This document shows positions 18,036 to 28,912 of a stretch of DNA of 45,856 nt, one piece after another. The notes beneath the pieces were generated by a model that was not told the DNA's origin, did no database searches, and saw only the letters and a program-made list of their open reading frames with translations. This DNA is from an uncultured Pseudoflavonifractor sp. (GTDB taxonomy: Bacteria; Bacillota; Clostridia; Oscillospirales; Oscillospiraceae), in assembly GCA_947577065.1 (NCBI GenBank), contig CANPTT010000016.1:1-45856 (forward strand). Direction: 5' to 3'. The position numbers and the translations under genes were made by a program. The first letter of the stretch is position 1. Each line of letters opens with the position of its first letter.

Positions 18036-18887
18036 CTACGCTTCGGCGCCGGCCACAATCTCGGTGATCTCCTGGGTAATGGCCCCCTGCCGGGCCCGGT
18101 TGTATTTGAGGGAGAGATCCTCGATCATCTCTCCGGCGTTCTTGCTGGCCGCGTCCATGGCGGTGCGGCGGGCGCCCAGTTCGCTGGCAAGGCTCTCCGC
18201 TACAGCGCCCCACAAAAGGCCGCCCACATACTCGGGGACAATGGCATTGTAGACCGCTCCGCTGGAGGGCTCATACTCCAAAAGGCTCTCAGCCCGGGTC
18301 TTGGTCTCAGGCCGCTCATAGTGAATGGGCAGCAGTTGCAGCACAGCGGGCTGCTGGCTGAGCATGGAGACAAAGTTGGTGTATCCTACGTAGAGTTCGT
18401 CAAAGGTCCCTGCCCGGAACTGGGAGCAGAGAAGGCGGGCGATGGTAAAGCAGTCCCGAAGGCTCAGATCCTCTACCGATACATACCGGTCGCTGACCAT
18501 CTCGATGCCCCGATGAACGCAGTATTCTACCGCTTTTTTGCCGATGGGCAGAGCGCAGAGGGTCTTTCCCTCCATCGCTCCGGTCACCGCTTTAAAAAGA
18601 TTGCTGTTATAGCCTCCCGCCAGGCCCCGGTCGCCGGCGACCATAATACAGCAGACCTTTTTGACCTCACGCTTCTGGACAAAGGGGGAGGTAAACTCGG
18701 TATTGCTGTAGGCGATGTCGTTGAGGGTCTGGTGCAGGGTGGTAAAGTAAGGACGGGTGGATTCTGCCCGCTCCTTGGCCCTTCTCAGCTTGGAGGAGGC
18801 CACCAGCTCCATGGCCTTGGTGATCTGCATGGTGCTCTGTACGCTTTTGATGCGCAGCTTGATATCTTTCATTGAGGAAGCCGCCAT
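18036..18887 (-). CDS. atpG: ATP synthase F1 gamma subunit
   Basis: The central rotor shaft. The 283-residue product has the N-terminal helix 'MKDIKLRIKSVQSTMQITKAMELVASSKL' region, the 'VAGDRGLAGGYNSNLFK' motif, and the C-terminal 'ASKNAGEMIEDLSLKYNRARQGAITQEI' helix that inserts into the alpha-beta ring. Start at 18887 uses an AAGGAGGTGAGG site; a second Met six codons on is possible. It is between atpA and atpD. Confidence 0.97.
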   Translation of the reverse strand: MAASSMKDIKLRIKSVQSTMQITKAMELVASSKLRRAKERAESTRPYFTTLHQTLNDIAYSNTEFTSPFVQKREVKKVCCIMVAGDRGLAGGYNSNLFKAVTGAMEGKTLCALPIGKKAVEYCVHRGIEMVSDRYVSVEDLSLRDCFTIARLLCSQFRAGTFDELYVGYTNFVSMLSQQPAVLQLLPIHYERPETKTRAESLLEYEPSSGAVYNAIVPEYVGGLLWGAVAESLASELGARRTAMDAASKNAGEMIEDLSLKYNRARQGAITQEITEIVAGAEA

Positions 18888-18904
18888 GGGGCCTCACCTC
18901 CTTT

Positions 18905-20983
<2,079 letters not shown>

Positions 20984-20987
<4 letters not shown>

Positions 20988-21487
20988 TCGTCACCCACGT
21001 GGCGGATGAAATCGTCGATCAGGTCCTTGTGGACCGTGTCGTCGATCTCCTTCTCCACCACAAGACCGGCGATATTGAGCACCAGCTCGGAAATGTCGTT
21101 TTTCAGCTCGCCAGCGGCTTTTCGCCGCTCGCTTTCGATCTCCTGATCCGCCTTGGTCTTGAGAGCGGCCACCTCCGCGCGGGCGGCGGTCATCATCTCC
21201 TCAGTCCGGGCGGTGGCCCGCACCGTAGCGGTCTTGACGATCTGGCTGGCCTCCTCCCTGGCACCGGAGAGCCGCTTTTCGCAGTCCTCCTTCATAGCCA
21301 GGGCCTCACCCTCCGCCTTCTCCGCCTTTTCGTAGGTATCTTCGATCTGCTCCTTCCGCTTGGCAAGGACCTTCTGAACAGGCTCGAACAGGAAGTGCTT
21401 GACTCCCGCCGTCAAGATCAGCAGATTGCAAATCTGAAAGATGAACGTCCACGGGGCGAGGGTGACAAGATCTTGAAATTCTTTCAT
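20984..21487 (-). CDS. atpF: ATP synthase Fo b subunit
   Basis: The b subunit forms the peripheral stalk. The 167-residue protein has an N-terminal membrane helix ('PWTFIFQICNLLILTAGVKHFLF', about residues 12-34) and a long charged coiled-coil helix after it. A strong AAGGAGGAG site precedes the ATG at 21487. It lies 54 bases downstream of atpE. Confidence 0.95.
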
Positions 21488-21541
21488 ACTGTCTCCTCCT
21501 TATAGCGGACGGCTAAGACCGCCCGCCTTGCCCGGAACTTC

Positions 21542-21805
<264 letters not shown>

Positions 21806-21879
21806 TCAACTTCCTCCTAAAAATATAAAATATTTCCTGTGTGTATTTTCAGCGCCGGGTCACGGCGGAAAAACGGGGG

Positions 21880-21902
21880 CTAAAACGGACCGCGGGCGGT
21901 CC
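21880..21902 (-). promoter_or_regulatory. Hairpin in the atpB-atpE spacer
   Basis: On the minus strand GGACCGC and GCGGTCC pair with a two-base CC between them, followed by GTTTTAG. It starts 9 bases after the atpB stop. It resembles a weak terminator or processing signal and could set the a-to-c mRNA ratio. The remaining 80 bases of the spacer end in the strong atpE ribosome-binding site. Confidence 0.45.
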
Positions 21903-21910
21903 TTGGCGAG

Positions 21911-22657
21911 CTATTCCTCTGCCGCGTTGGCGATGTAGAGGGTGGTGAGCATGCAGAAGATAAATGCCTGCATGGCACTGGAAAACAGGTCAAAGTAGAC
22001 GCTGAGTATAGCCGGGATGCCCACCTGCAGAATGGGGATAGCGCCCAAAATATCCCCCAACGCCCCCGGCAGCCAAGACAGGACGGCATGGGAGGCCGCA
22101 GCCAGGGCGGCATAGACCAGAGTGGAGATGACGCTGCCCGAGACCACGTTGCCAAAATGACGGAAGGCCATGGAGATAGGGGTGGCCAGCTCTGACAGGA
22201 CGTTGAAGGGGGTCAGGATGGGGATAGGCTGGGTAAAGCCCTTCAGATACCCTCCCAGGCCACCGGTTTTGATCTTGGTGTAGGTGATAAGGACAAACAC
22301 CATCACCGCCCAGGCTCCCGTAGTGGAAAGGTCGCTGGTGGGGGGGAACATGCCCACCAGGCTCAAAAGGCTTCCGAAAATAGAGGAGGCAAACAGGGCC
22401 GCCACAAAGGGACCATAGTAGGCAAATTTTTCACCCATATTGCCGTTGACGAACTTTTGAGCCGTCTCCACCAAAAATTCCGCCACTACCTGCCGCTTGC
22501 TCACCGCGCGGATCTTCAGATCCCGGGTAAGAAAAATACAGGCGGCCAGCACGGCCAGAGTCACCAGAGTGGCGTTGACGATGGTGGCGGTAATGGGAAT
22601 GCCGCCTAATATGGGAAGGGTCCAATAGATGCGGGCGCCGGTAATATCTACGTTCAT
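21911..22657 (-). CDS. atpB: ATP synthase Fo a subunit
   Basis: The a subunit provides the ion half-channels. The 248-residue membrane protein has about six helices and the essential Arg166 in 'ELATPISMAFRHFGNVVSG', aligned to the conserved S-x-x-x-R-x-F-G-N pattern. The overlap of its ATG with the stop of the preceding atpI-like gene (four bases) indicates coupling. Its sequence is that of an ordinary F-type subunit; ion specificity is read from the c subunit. Confidence 0.96.
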   Translation of the reverse strand: MNVDITGARIYWTLPILGGIPITATIVNATLVTLAVLAACIFLTRDLKIRAVSKRQVVAEFLVETAQKFVNGNMGEKFAYYGPFVAALFASSIFGSLLSLVGMFPPTSDLSTTGAWAVMVFVLITYTKIKTGGLGGYLKGFTQPIPILTPFNVLSELATPISMAFRHFGNVVSGSVISTLVYAALAAASHAVLSWLPGALGDILGAIPILQVGIPAILSVYFDLFSSAMQAFIFCMLTTLYIANAAEE

Positions 22658-23079
22658 ACCGGATCATCGCCTCCTTTTTCATTTTCCTTTGAAGCGGGTT
22701 TGTACATCCCCAGAAGCTGCATGGACAAAATGGTCAGCCGGGGGAAGAACAGGGAGAGCACTGTGGGGATCCAGTTCACCCCGGGCAGCTTAATGGCCAG
22801 CACCACCACGAATACGGTAAAAAGCATTCTGAGGGTGTAGGACAGCTGCATGGTCATCTTGCCCCGCTTCTCGTTGGGGTCGGCGGCCATCCTCTGGACG
22901 GTGAGGCCCAGGGCGAAAAAGTTCAGGATGGCGAACCCGCCGCCCAGCAGACTGCCCCACAGCACCGGCGGTTCCCACCGGCCCAGCAGGGCAAATACCA
23001 GGTTCATGACGGCGGAGAAACAGAGCACGCCCATGGCGATATGCAGGGTCTCCCGCTTGGTGGCCTGTTGGACTTTCAT
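22654..23079 (-). CDS. atpI: ATP synthase operon membrane protein, AtpI-like
   Basis: A 141-residue protein with four hydrophobic segments ('LHIAMGVLCFSAVMNLVFALL', 'LWGSLLGGGFAILNFFALG', and two further on), the layout of AtpI/UncI-type proteins that precede atpB. AtpI homologues help assemble the c-ring, notably in Na+ enzymes. The sequence is divergent, so the name rests on topology and position more than on motifs. It is the first gene of the operon, with a promoter just upstream. Confidence 0.75.
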   Translation of the reverse strand: MKVQQATKRETLHIAMGVLCFSAVMNLVFALLGRWEPPVLWGSLLGGGFAILNFFALGLTVQRMAADPNEKRGKMTMQLSYTLRMLFTVFVVVLAIKLPGVNWIPTVLSLFFPRLTILSMQLLGMYKPASKENEKGGDDPV

Positions 23080-23110
23080 AGCTCAACTTCCTTTAATCGA
23101 AACTTCTCAT

Positions 23111-23139
23111 ATGATAGCATAAAAGAGGGGGATAGTAAA
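23111..23139 (-). promoter_or_regulatory. Promoter of the atp operon
   Basis: On the minus strand TTTACT (23134-23139), a 17-base spacer and TATCAT (23111-23116), with an extended TGC before the -10. It is 32 bases upstream of the atpI-like ATG, at the edge of an AT-rich stretch typical of strong promoters. Confidence 0.7.
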
Positions 23140-23333
23140 TAAATTTTCAGCCTAAAATATAAATTTTCATAGTTTTCTTTTTCACATTCACCCGTTGAAA
23201 AAAGGACCGAAAAACAGGGTGGGAAGATCAGGGTCTGGGAGTGAAACACTTTTCCCTTCATTTTCATGACCGACGGTATTTTGTTCAAAATGGAGGCTAT
23301 TTGGAAACAATGTACCAATATAGAAAAAAGCTG

Positions 23334-23362
23334 TTGCGGGGATTTGTCTATTCTGCTAAAGT
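23334..23362 (+). promoter_or_regulatory. Putative promoter of the tandem serine-hydrolase gene
   Basis: TTGCGG (23334-23339), a 17-base spacer, TAAAGT (23357-23362) preceded by TGC. The -35 hexamer and the extended -10 TGC are the same as in the tat promoter. The ATG is 54 bases downstream with an AAAAGGAG site. The rest of the divergent region (23140-23333) is AT-rich with nothing recognised. Confidence 0.45.
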
Positions 23363-23416
23363 GGACTCAGCGGTAAAATATTTCGGCAAAATCTATGGAA
23401 AAGGAGAAAATGTTTC

Positions 23417-26400
23417 ATGAAAAGACAGTTCAAAAGGGTTTTCTGTATGGCTCTGAGCGCGGCCATGACATTGATGATGTCGGCGCCCTTTGCCATGGCA
23501 AAGGGTAGAGCCGCTTCCAGCGGCTCTACCAATCCCCCAATAAAAACCAGCCTCCCGGCCAGGGACTGGCAGGGGGAGGTCACCTTCCCCGATTGGGCGG
23601 GGTACGTGGACGACACCCTGGCCATGAACAGCCTCTATAGCTTTATCTGCTTTGCCGACCAGGGGGAGCTGTACGTGACTCCCGACAAAAAGACCACCAG
23701 CTTCCGCCTGTTTGTCAACAACGCGGAGATCGACATCACCAGCATGACTGCCGGAGCCACCTATCGGGTGGACATCTCCGATCTGACGGTGGACGGGACA
23801 AACACCGTCCAGGTCTCCGCCATTGCCCCCGCTACCGCCAAGGTGAAGGTCAATATCCCCTATCCTACGGTGATCGAGGGGGAGCCCGGCGAGGTGGGGA
23901 TGGACCAGGAGATCGTGGACATGATCGGCGACTTTATCAACGCCGAAGTGAAGTACGGCTTCTCCGGAGCCCAGCTGGCCGTCATCAAGGACGGTAAGCT
24001 GGTCATCAACGAGGCTTGGGGCGCCGCCAACGGCTATCGGACCGACTCCAGCCGGATCCTGCCCGAGGATGAGGACTATGTGCCGGTGACCACCGACACC
24101 CTCTATGACCTGGCCTCCAACACCAAGATGTACTCGGTGAATTATGCCCTTCAGTATATGCTCAGCCGTCCCAAGGAGTATGACATTGCCCTGGAGGACC
24201 CCATCACCAAGTTCTTCCCCGAGTTTGACGACGAGGGAAAGACCATCTATAAGGAGGGCACCTCCGAGGAGCTGAAGGCGCAGATCCTGGAGTGGAAGAG
24301 CCAGCTTACCATCCAGGATATCCTGATGCACCAGGCGGGCTTTGATCCCGACCCCCAGTATCACAACGACCAGTTCAACCAGGTCACCCAGCTGCCTGAG
24401 GCGGGGAAGGAGAACCTCCTCTTCTCCCAGGACCGGAACACCACCCGGGAGAAGGTGCTGGCCTCCCCCCTGACCTATCAGCCGGGAAGCAAGACGGTCT
24501 ACTCCGACGTGGACTATATGCTGCTGTGCTTCATCATTGAGCAGGTGGCCGGCCAGGGGATGGAAGAATTTCTTCGGGAGAAGTTCTGGGACCCCATGGG
24601 CCTGACCCACATCACCTACAATCCCCTGGAGAACGGCTTTGCCAAGGACGATTGCGCGGCCACCGAGCTGGACGGCAACCACCGCACCGACGCGGCGGGC
24701 AACGGCCAGGCCATTCGGTTTGAGAATTGTCGGGACGGGGTGGTGCAGGGCACCGTTCACGATGAGAAGGCTTACTATGCCATGGGGGGGATCTCCGGGC
24801 ACGCGGGACTGTTCTCCAACGCTGAGGACCTGGCCAGACTCTGTTCCCTTATGCTCACCGGCGGCTATGAGGGCAACATGTACTTTACCCGGAACGTGAT
24901 CGACCAGTTCACCAAGCCCAAGAGCACCGCCTATCCCACCTGGGGATTGGGCTGGTGGCGGCAGGGGGATGTGGGCCGCAGGGCCTACTTTTCCACCCAG
25001 GCCTCTGAGAACACCATCGGCCACCAGGGCTGGGCCGGTACCCTCACCGTCATTGACCCCGATGAGGACCTGGTGGTGGTCTGCCTGACCAACAAGAAGA
25101 ATTCCCCCATCATGGATAACACCGTAGACCCCAACGACTTTTCCAGCGACAACTATGTGTTGGGTGGTTTAGGGATCGTAACGGGTTTTGTCTATGACGC
25201 CTTCCGCTCCAGTGTGGAGGCTATGGACGCTCAGATTGCTCAGATGGCGTACAACCGCAGCGCTATCATCTACAATCAGCATCAGGGCACCTATGATGAG
25301 ACCCCCCACCTGTGTGACGCCCTGGCCCTGAACGACCTGCTGGTGACCAACGCCGAGAAACGGCTCACCGCCACAAATAAGAGCATGGTCCAGTGGATCT
25401 ATAACATGAATGGCGGATGGATCTTTGACACGGATAACTATAATATCGTTCGGAAGGATGTGGACAAGCAGCTTCTGGCGGACGTCTATTGGGATGAGGA
25501 CTCCGGCCTGAATACCCGGGTCCAGGCTGTGCTGGCCGGGGAGGCTGCGGAGGACGCCCGGCCGGAGATGACCGCTGAGTTGATAACCGGAGGGGATGTC
25601 CCCGCCTTTTTCCCCAGCAATAAGGACTTTCTTGGCGGTCATGACCAGAACGCCGTATACCTGCCCTATGCTTATGGTATGAATTATACCAGCTGCGTGG
25701 GGGACAACAGCACGGTCTGGTTTGACGGCTACGAGGGCCAGGGCACACTCTACTTCCGGAATATTTACGGGGAGTACAGCAACTTCCCCGGCCCCGGCAA
25801 GCTTTTGCGTATCTATGTGAATGGGCATGCCGTGGATGTGGAGCCCTTCCGGAGCGACACGGACAATGTCTACCGCAGCTGCTGGAAGGTGGACATTTCC
25901 GACTACGCCAGGAACGGCCGGAATATCGTCCAGGTCAGCGGCATTGACCGGATCGGCAACTACATTCTGATGGCGGTGGAGAATCCCCAGGTGGTCAACG
26001 GCAGCGCCGGCATTGACCCCAAGGCCACCAGGCTCATCAGTGACCTGATCTCCAGCGATGTGGAATACGGCTTCCCCTCCGCCCAGCTGGCGGTGGTGAA
26101 GGACGGCAAGCTGGCTTACTCCGAGGCCTGGGGCCAGGTGAACGCTTACCACTCCGACGGAACTCCCGATACGGACAGCCCCCTGGCCACCACCGACACC
26201 CTTTACGACCTGGCCTCCAACACCAAGATGTACGCGGTGAACTACGCCATCCAGAAGCTGGTGGCGGACGGGGACCTTACCCTGACCACTCGGATCTCCC
26301 AGTATGTGGACGACTTTGCCGAGGAGGGCAATATCGCCTTCAAGACGGGGACCAGCGCCGAGGAGAAGGCGGAGATCGCCGGGTGGAAGAGTGAGCTCAC

Positions 26401-28663
26401 CATCGGGGACATCCTGATGCACCAGGCGGGCTTTGACCCCGATCCCCAGTTCCACAACGACCAGTTCAACCAGGACACCCAAAAGCCTGAGGCCGGGGTG
26501 GAGAACACCCTCTACGCCATCGGCAAGGACGCGGTGCTGGTGGCCATCGCCAAGGCTCCCCTGAACTACAAGCCGGGGACCAGGACGGTCTACTCCGATG
26601 TGGACTATATGCTCCTGGGCCTCATCATCGAGAAGGTCACGGGCCAGGACCTGGACCAGTACCTTCAGAACAATGTCTATGGCCCCCTGGGCCTGAGCCA
26701 CATCACCTACAACCCCCTGGACAACGGCTTTGAGGCCGACGACTGCGCCGCTACCGAGCTCAACGGCAACACCCGGGACGGGGCCATCGACTTCTCCGGT
26801 GTCCGGGAGGGCGTGATCCAGGGCCAGGTCCATGACGAGAAGGCCTGGTACGCCATGGAGGGGGTCTCCGGCCACGCGGGACTGTTCTCCAACGCGGAGG
26901 ACCTGGCCACCCTGGTCCAGGCCATGCTCCATCCCAGCGGACTGGGCGAGGACAAGCTTTGGAGCCGAAACGTGAAGGACTACTTTGTAGGCCCCAAGAG
27001 CCTGGGCGCCTCCAACTGGGGCCAGGGCTGGTGGAGGCAGGGCGACTGCCAGCGCCCCTGGTACTTCGGCGTACAGGCCTCCAGCAGGACCATCGGCCAC
27101 CAGGGCTGGACGGGTACCCTCACCATGGTGGATCCTGCCGCCAAACTGGTGGTGGCCTATCTGACCAATAAGATCAACTCCCCTGTGACCGACAAGGACT
27201 CCAACCCCAACCAGTTTGACGGCAACTGGTACACCGCCTCCACCCTGGGCTTTGTGCCCAACATCCTCTACATGGGCCTGGCGGAGAACAGTGCCGCGGC
27301 GGACATCCAGCCCGCCCTGGACGCCCTGCTGGGCGACATGGCCATCGACAAGCTGCGCCTGGTGGCCGAGGAGGGGGCTGTGGACAAGGAGCACCCCATC
27401 GTGCAGTCCGCCTACGCGGTGGTGGACCTGGTCATGGAGATGGCCGAGACACGGGTCAAGGATGAGAACACCATCGCCCTGGGTAAGGTGGCAAAGGCTC
27501 TGGATGCCGGTCGGGATGCGGAGAAGCTGGCCCAGGTCAAGGCCCTTCTGGACACCCTGCCCACCCCCACCGAGAAGAATCTGGCCCCCAGCACCTCCGG
27601 CTCCAGCTCCGGCGGCGGTTCCTCGAGTGTAAAGACCGAGATCATTCAGAACCCCGATGGCACCACCACCAAGAAGGTCACCAACCTGAAGACAGGGACC
27701 GTCACCGAGACCACGACCAAAAAGGACGGGACCGTCCTCACGGTGGAGACCAAGAAGGACGGGACCGTTACCACCACGGAGAAAAACCCTGACGGCAGCA
27801 CAAGCAAGACCGTCCAGAATCCTGACGGCTCCTCCACCGCCGAGGTCAAGACCGCCGAAGGCGTGAAGGCCGAGAGCGAGACCACTGCCAAGGGCGAGGT
27901 CACCGCCACCGTCACCATCCCGGAGAAGGCCGCCGACAAGCCGGTGGTCCTGCCGCTGGATGAAGTGAAGGAGGGCAAGAACCAGATCACCGTCAAGACC
28001 GACGTCGCCGCTGAGGTGGTGGTTCCCGTAAAGAACGCCGGAGCCGGCACCGTGGCTGTAGCTGTGGCCCCCGACGGCACGGAGAAGGTCATCGTGTCCT
28101 CTCTGCTGACCGAGGAGGGCGTATCTCTGAAGGTGGACGGCACCACCACCATCAGACTAGTGGACAATACCAAGACCTTCCTGGATGTGGAAAAGACCCA
28201 CTGGGCCAACGAGTATATTACCTTTGTCAGCGCCAGAGAGATGCTCAACGGTACCGGGGAGGGATATTTCTCCCCCGCCCAACCCATGACCCGGGCCATG
28301 CTGATGACCGTACTGGCCCGCTATGACGGTGTGGATACCAGCGGCGGAGCCACCTGGTATGAGAAGGGGATGAAGTGGGCTGTGGCCGAGAAGGTCAGCG
28401 ACGGCACCAACCCGGAGAATGTCATCACCCGGGAGCAACTGGCCACCATGCTGTACCGCTATTTTGGAAGCCCGGAGACCAAAGGCAGTCTGAACGGCTT
28501 TACCGATAAGGACGAGGTCAGCGACTTTGCCCAGACCGCCATGAGGTGGTGCGTGGAAAAGGAGATCCTCCAAGGCAAGGGTGACAACATCCTGGCCCCC
28601 AAGGATACCGCCACCCGGGCCGAGGTGTCCGCCATGCTGATGCGGTTTTGCCGGATCCGGTAA
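23417..28663 (+). CDS. S-layer protein with two tandem serine-hydrolase (beta-lactamase-fold) units
   Basis: A 1748-residue secreted protein. A signal peptide (MKRQFKRVFCMALSAAMTLM onward, cleaved near residue 28) is followed by two copies of a module: a beta domain and a class C beta-lactamase/PbpX-like hydrolase. The SxxK Ser-Lys pairs are S234/K237 and S934/K937, exactly 700 residues apart in the same ASNTKMY context. The second motif is Tyr-Ser-Asp (Y362 and Y1059) and the third is His-Gln-Gly (H536 and H1228). Between the copies is a partial linker. A Thr/Lys/Asp-rich repeat linker (about 1400-1560) leads to three C-terminal SLH domains (about 1570-1748). Such proteins act on wall peptides or esters, but no substrate can be named. 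It is likely a cell-wall hydrolase or carboxypeptidase-like enzyme bound to the wall polymer. It is flanked by unrelated genes. Confidence 0.88.
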   Translation: MKRQFKRVFCMALSAAMTLMMSAPFAMAKGRAASSGSTNPPIKTSLPARDWQGEVTFPDWAGYVDDTLAMNSLYSFICFADQGELYVTPDKKTTSFRLFVNNAEIDITSMTAGATYRVDISDLTVDGTNTVQVSAIAPATAKVKVNIPYPTVIEGEPGEVGMDQEIVDMIGDFINAEVKYGFSGAQLAVIKDGKLVINEAWGAANGYRTDSSRILPEDEDYVPVTTDTLYDLASNTKMYSVNYALQYMLSRPKEYDIALEDPITKFFPEFDDEGKTIYKEGTSEELKAQILEWKSQLTIQDILMHQAGFDPDPQYHNDQFNQVTQLPEAGKENLLFSQDRNTTREKVLASPLTYQPGSKTVYSDVDYMLLCFIIEQVAGQGMEEFLREKFWDPMGLTHITYNPLENGFAKDDCAATELDGNHRTDAAGNGQAIRFENCRDGVVQGTVHDEKAYYAMGGISGHAGLFSNAEDLARLCSLMLTGGYEGNMYFTRNVIDQFTKPKSTAYPTWGLGWWRQGDVGRRAYFSTQASENTIGHQGWAGTLTVIDPDEDLVVVCLTNKKNSPIMDNTVDPNDFSSDNYVLGGLGIVTGFVYDAFRSSVEAMDAQIAQMAYNRSAIIYNQHQGTYDETPHLCDALALNDLLVTNAEKRLTATNKSMVQWIYNMNGGWIFDTDNYNIVRKDVDKQLLADVYWDEDSGLNTRVQAVLAGEAAEDARPEMTAELITGGDVPAFFPSNKDFLGGHDQNAVYLPYAYGMNYTSCVGDNSTVWFDGYEGQGTLYFRNIYGEYSNFPGPGKLLRIYVNGHAVDVEPFRSDTDNVYRSCWKVDISDYARNGRNIVQVSGIDRIGNYILMAVENPQVVNGSAGIDPKATRLISDLISSDVEYGFPSAQLAVVKDGKLAYSEAWGQVNAYHSDGTPDTDSPLATTDTLYDLASNTKMYAVNYAIQKLVADGDLTLTTRISQYVDDFAEEGNIAFKTGTSAEEKAEIAGWKSELTIGDILMHQAGFDPDPQFHNDQFNQDTQKPEAGVENTLYAIGKDAVLVAIAKAPLNYKPGTRTVYSDVDYMLLGLIIEKVTGQDLDQYLQNNVYGPLGLSHITYNPLDNGFEADDCAATELNGNTRDGAIDFSGVREGVIQGQVHDEKAWYAMEGVSGHAGLFSNAEDLATLVQAMLHPSGLGEDKLWSRNVKDYFVGPKSLGASNWGQGWWRQGDCQRPWYFGVQASSRTIGHQGWTGTLTMVDPAAKLVVAYLTNKINSPVTDKDSNPNQFDGNWYTASTLGFVPNILYMGLAENSAAADIQPALDALLGDMAIDKLRLVAEEGAVDKEHPIVQSAYAVVDLVMEMAETRVKDENTIALGKVAKALDAGRDAEKLAQVKALLDTLPTPTEKNLAPSTSGSSSGGGSSSVKTEIIQNPDGTTTKKVTNLKTGTVTETTTKKDGTVLTVETKKDGTVTTTEKNPDGSTSKTVQNPDGSSTAEVKTAEGVKAESETTAKGEVTATVTIPEKAADKPVVLPLDEVKEGKNQITVKTDVAAEVVVPVKNAGAGTVAVAVAPDGTEKVIVSSLLTEEGVSLKVDGTTTIRLVDNTKTFLDVEKTHWANEYITFVSAREMLNGTGEGYFSPAQPMTRAMLMTVLARYDGVDTSGGATWYEKGMKWAVAEKVSDGTNPENVITREQLATMLYRYFGSPETKGSLNGFTDKDEVSDFAQTAMRWCVEKEILQGKGDNILAPKDTATRAEVSAMLMRFCRIR

Positions 28664-28912
28664 AACAGGCTCCCACCGCATCGTGGGGAAAAGAGTTCCC
28701 ACGGACCTGAGCGGTAAAGAGTGAAGAACAACGGACCTGCCGCGCAAAGAGAAGGCTGCGGCAGGTCCGTTGTCGGCATTGGGACAGGGAGAGCCCGGTT
28801 TGACAAATACGGGATAAGTTCTGGGGCCGTCTGTATTTCAATAAGGATACAGCAGCGGAGCCCTTTCCTGAAGGCATTTCTTCGGAAAGGGCTCCGCTGT
28901 GTAAAGAGAGGT
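28664..28912. other. Intergenic region with two long hairpins
   Basis: Between convergent genes. Hairpin one pairs AACAACGGACCTGCCGC with GCGGCAGGTCCGTTGT (about 28728-28773, 16 bp). Hairpin two pairs CAGCGGAGCCCTTTCC (28853-28868) with GGAAAGGGCTCCGCTG (28884-28899). Neither has a strong T run, so as terminators they are tentative; the first suits the plus-strand hydrolase gene and the second the minus-strand yhfW-like gene. Confidence 0.6.

Noticed and set aside
25169-27394. Long minus-strand open frame opposite the tandem hydrolase (741 codons)
   Set aside because: It is antisense to well-defined hydrolase domains and has low-complexity composition; no ribosome-binding site.
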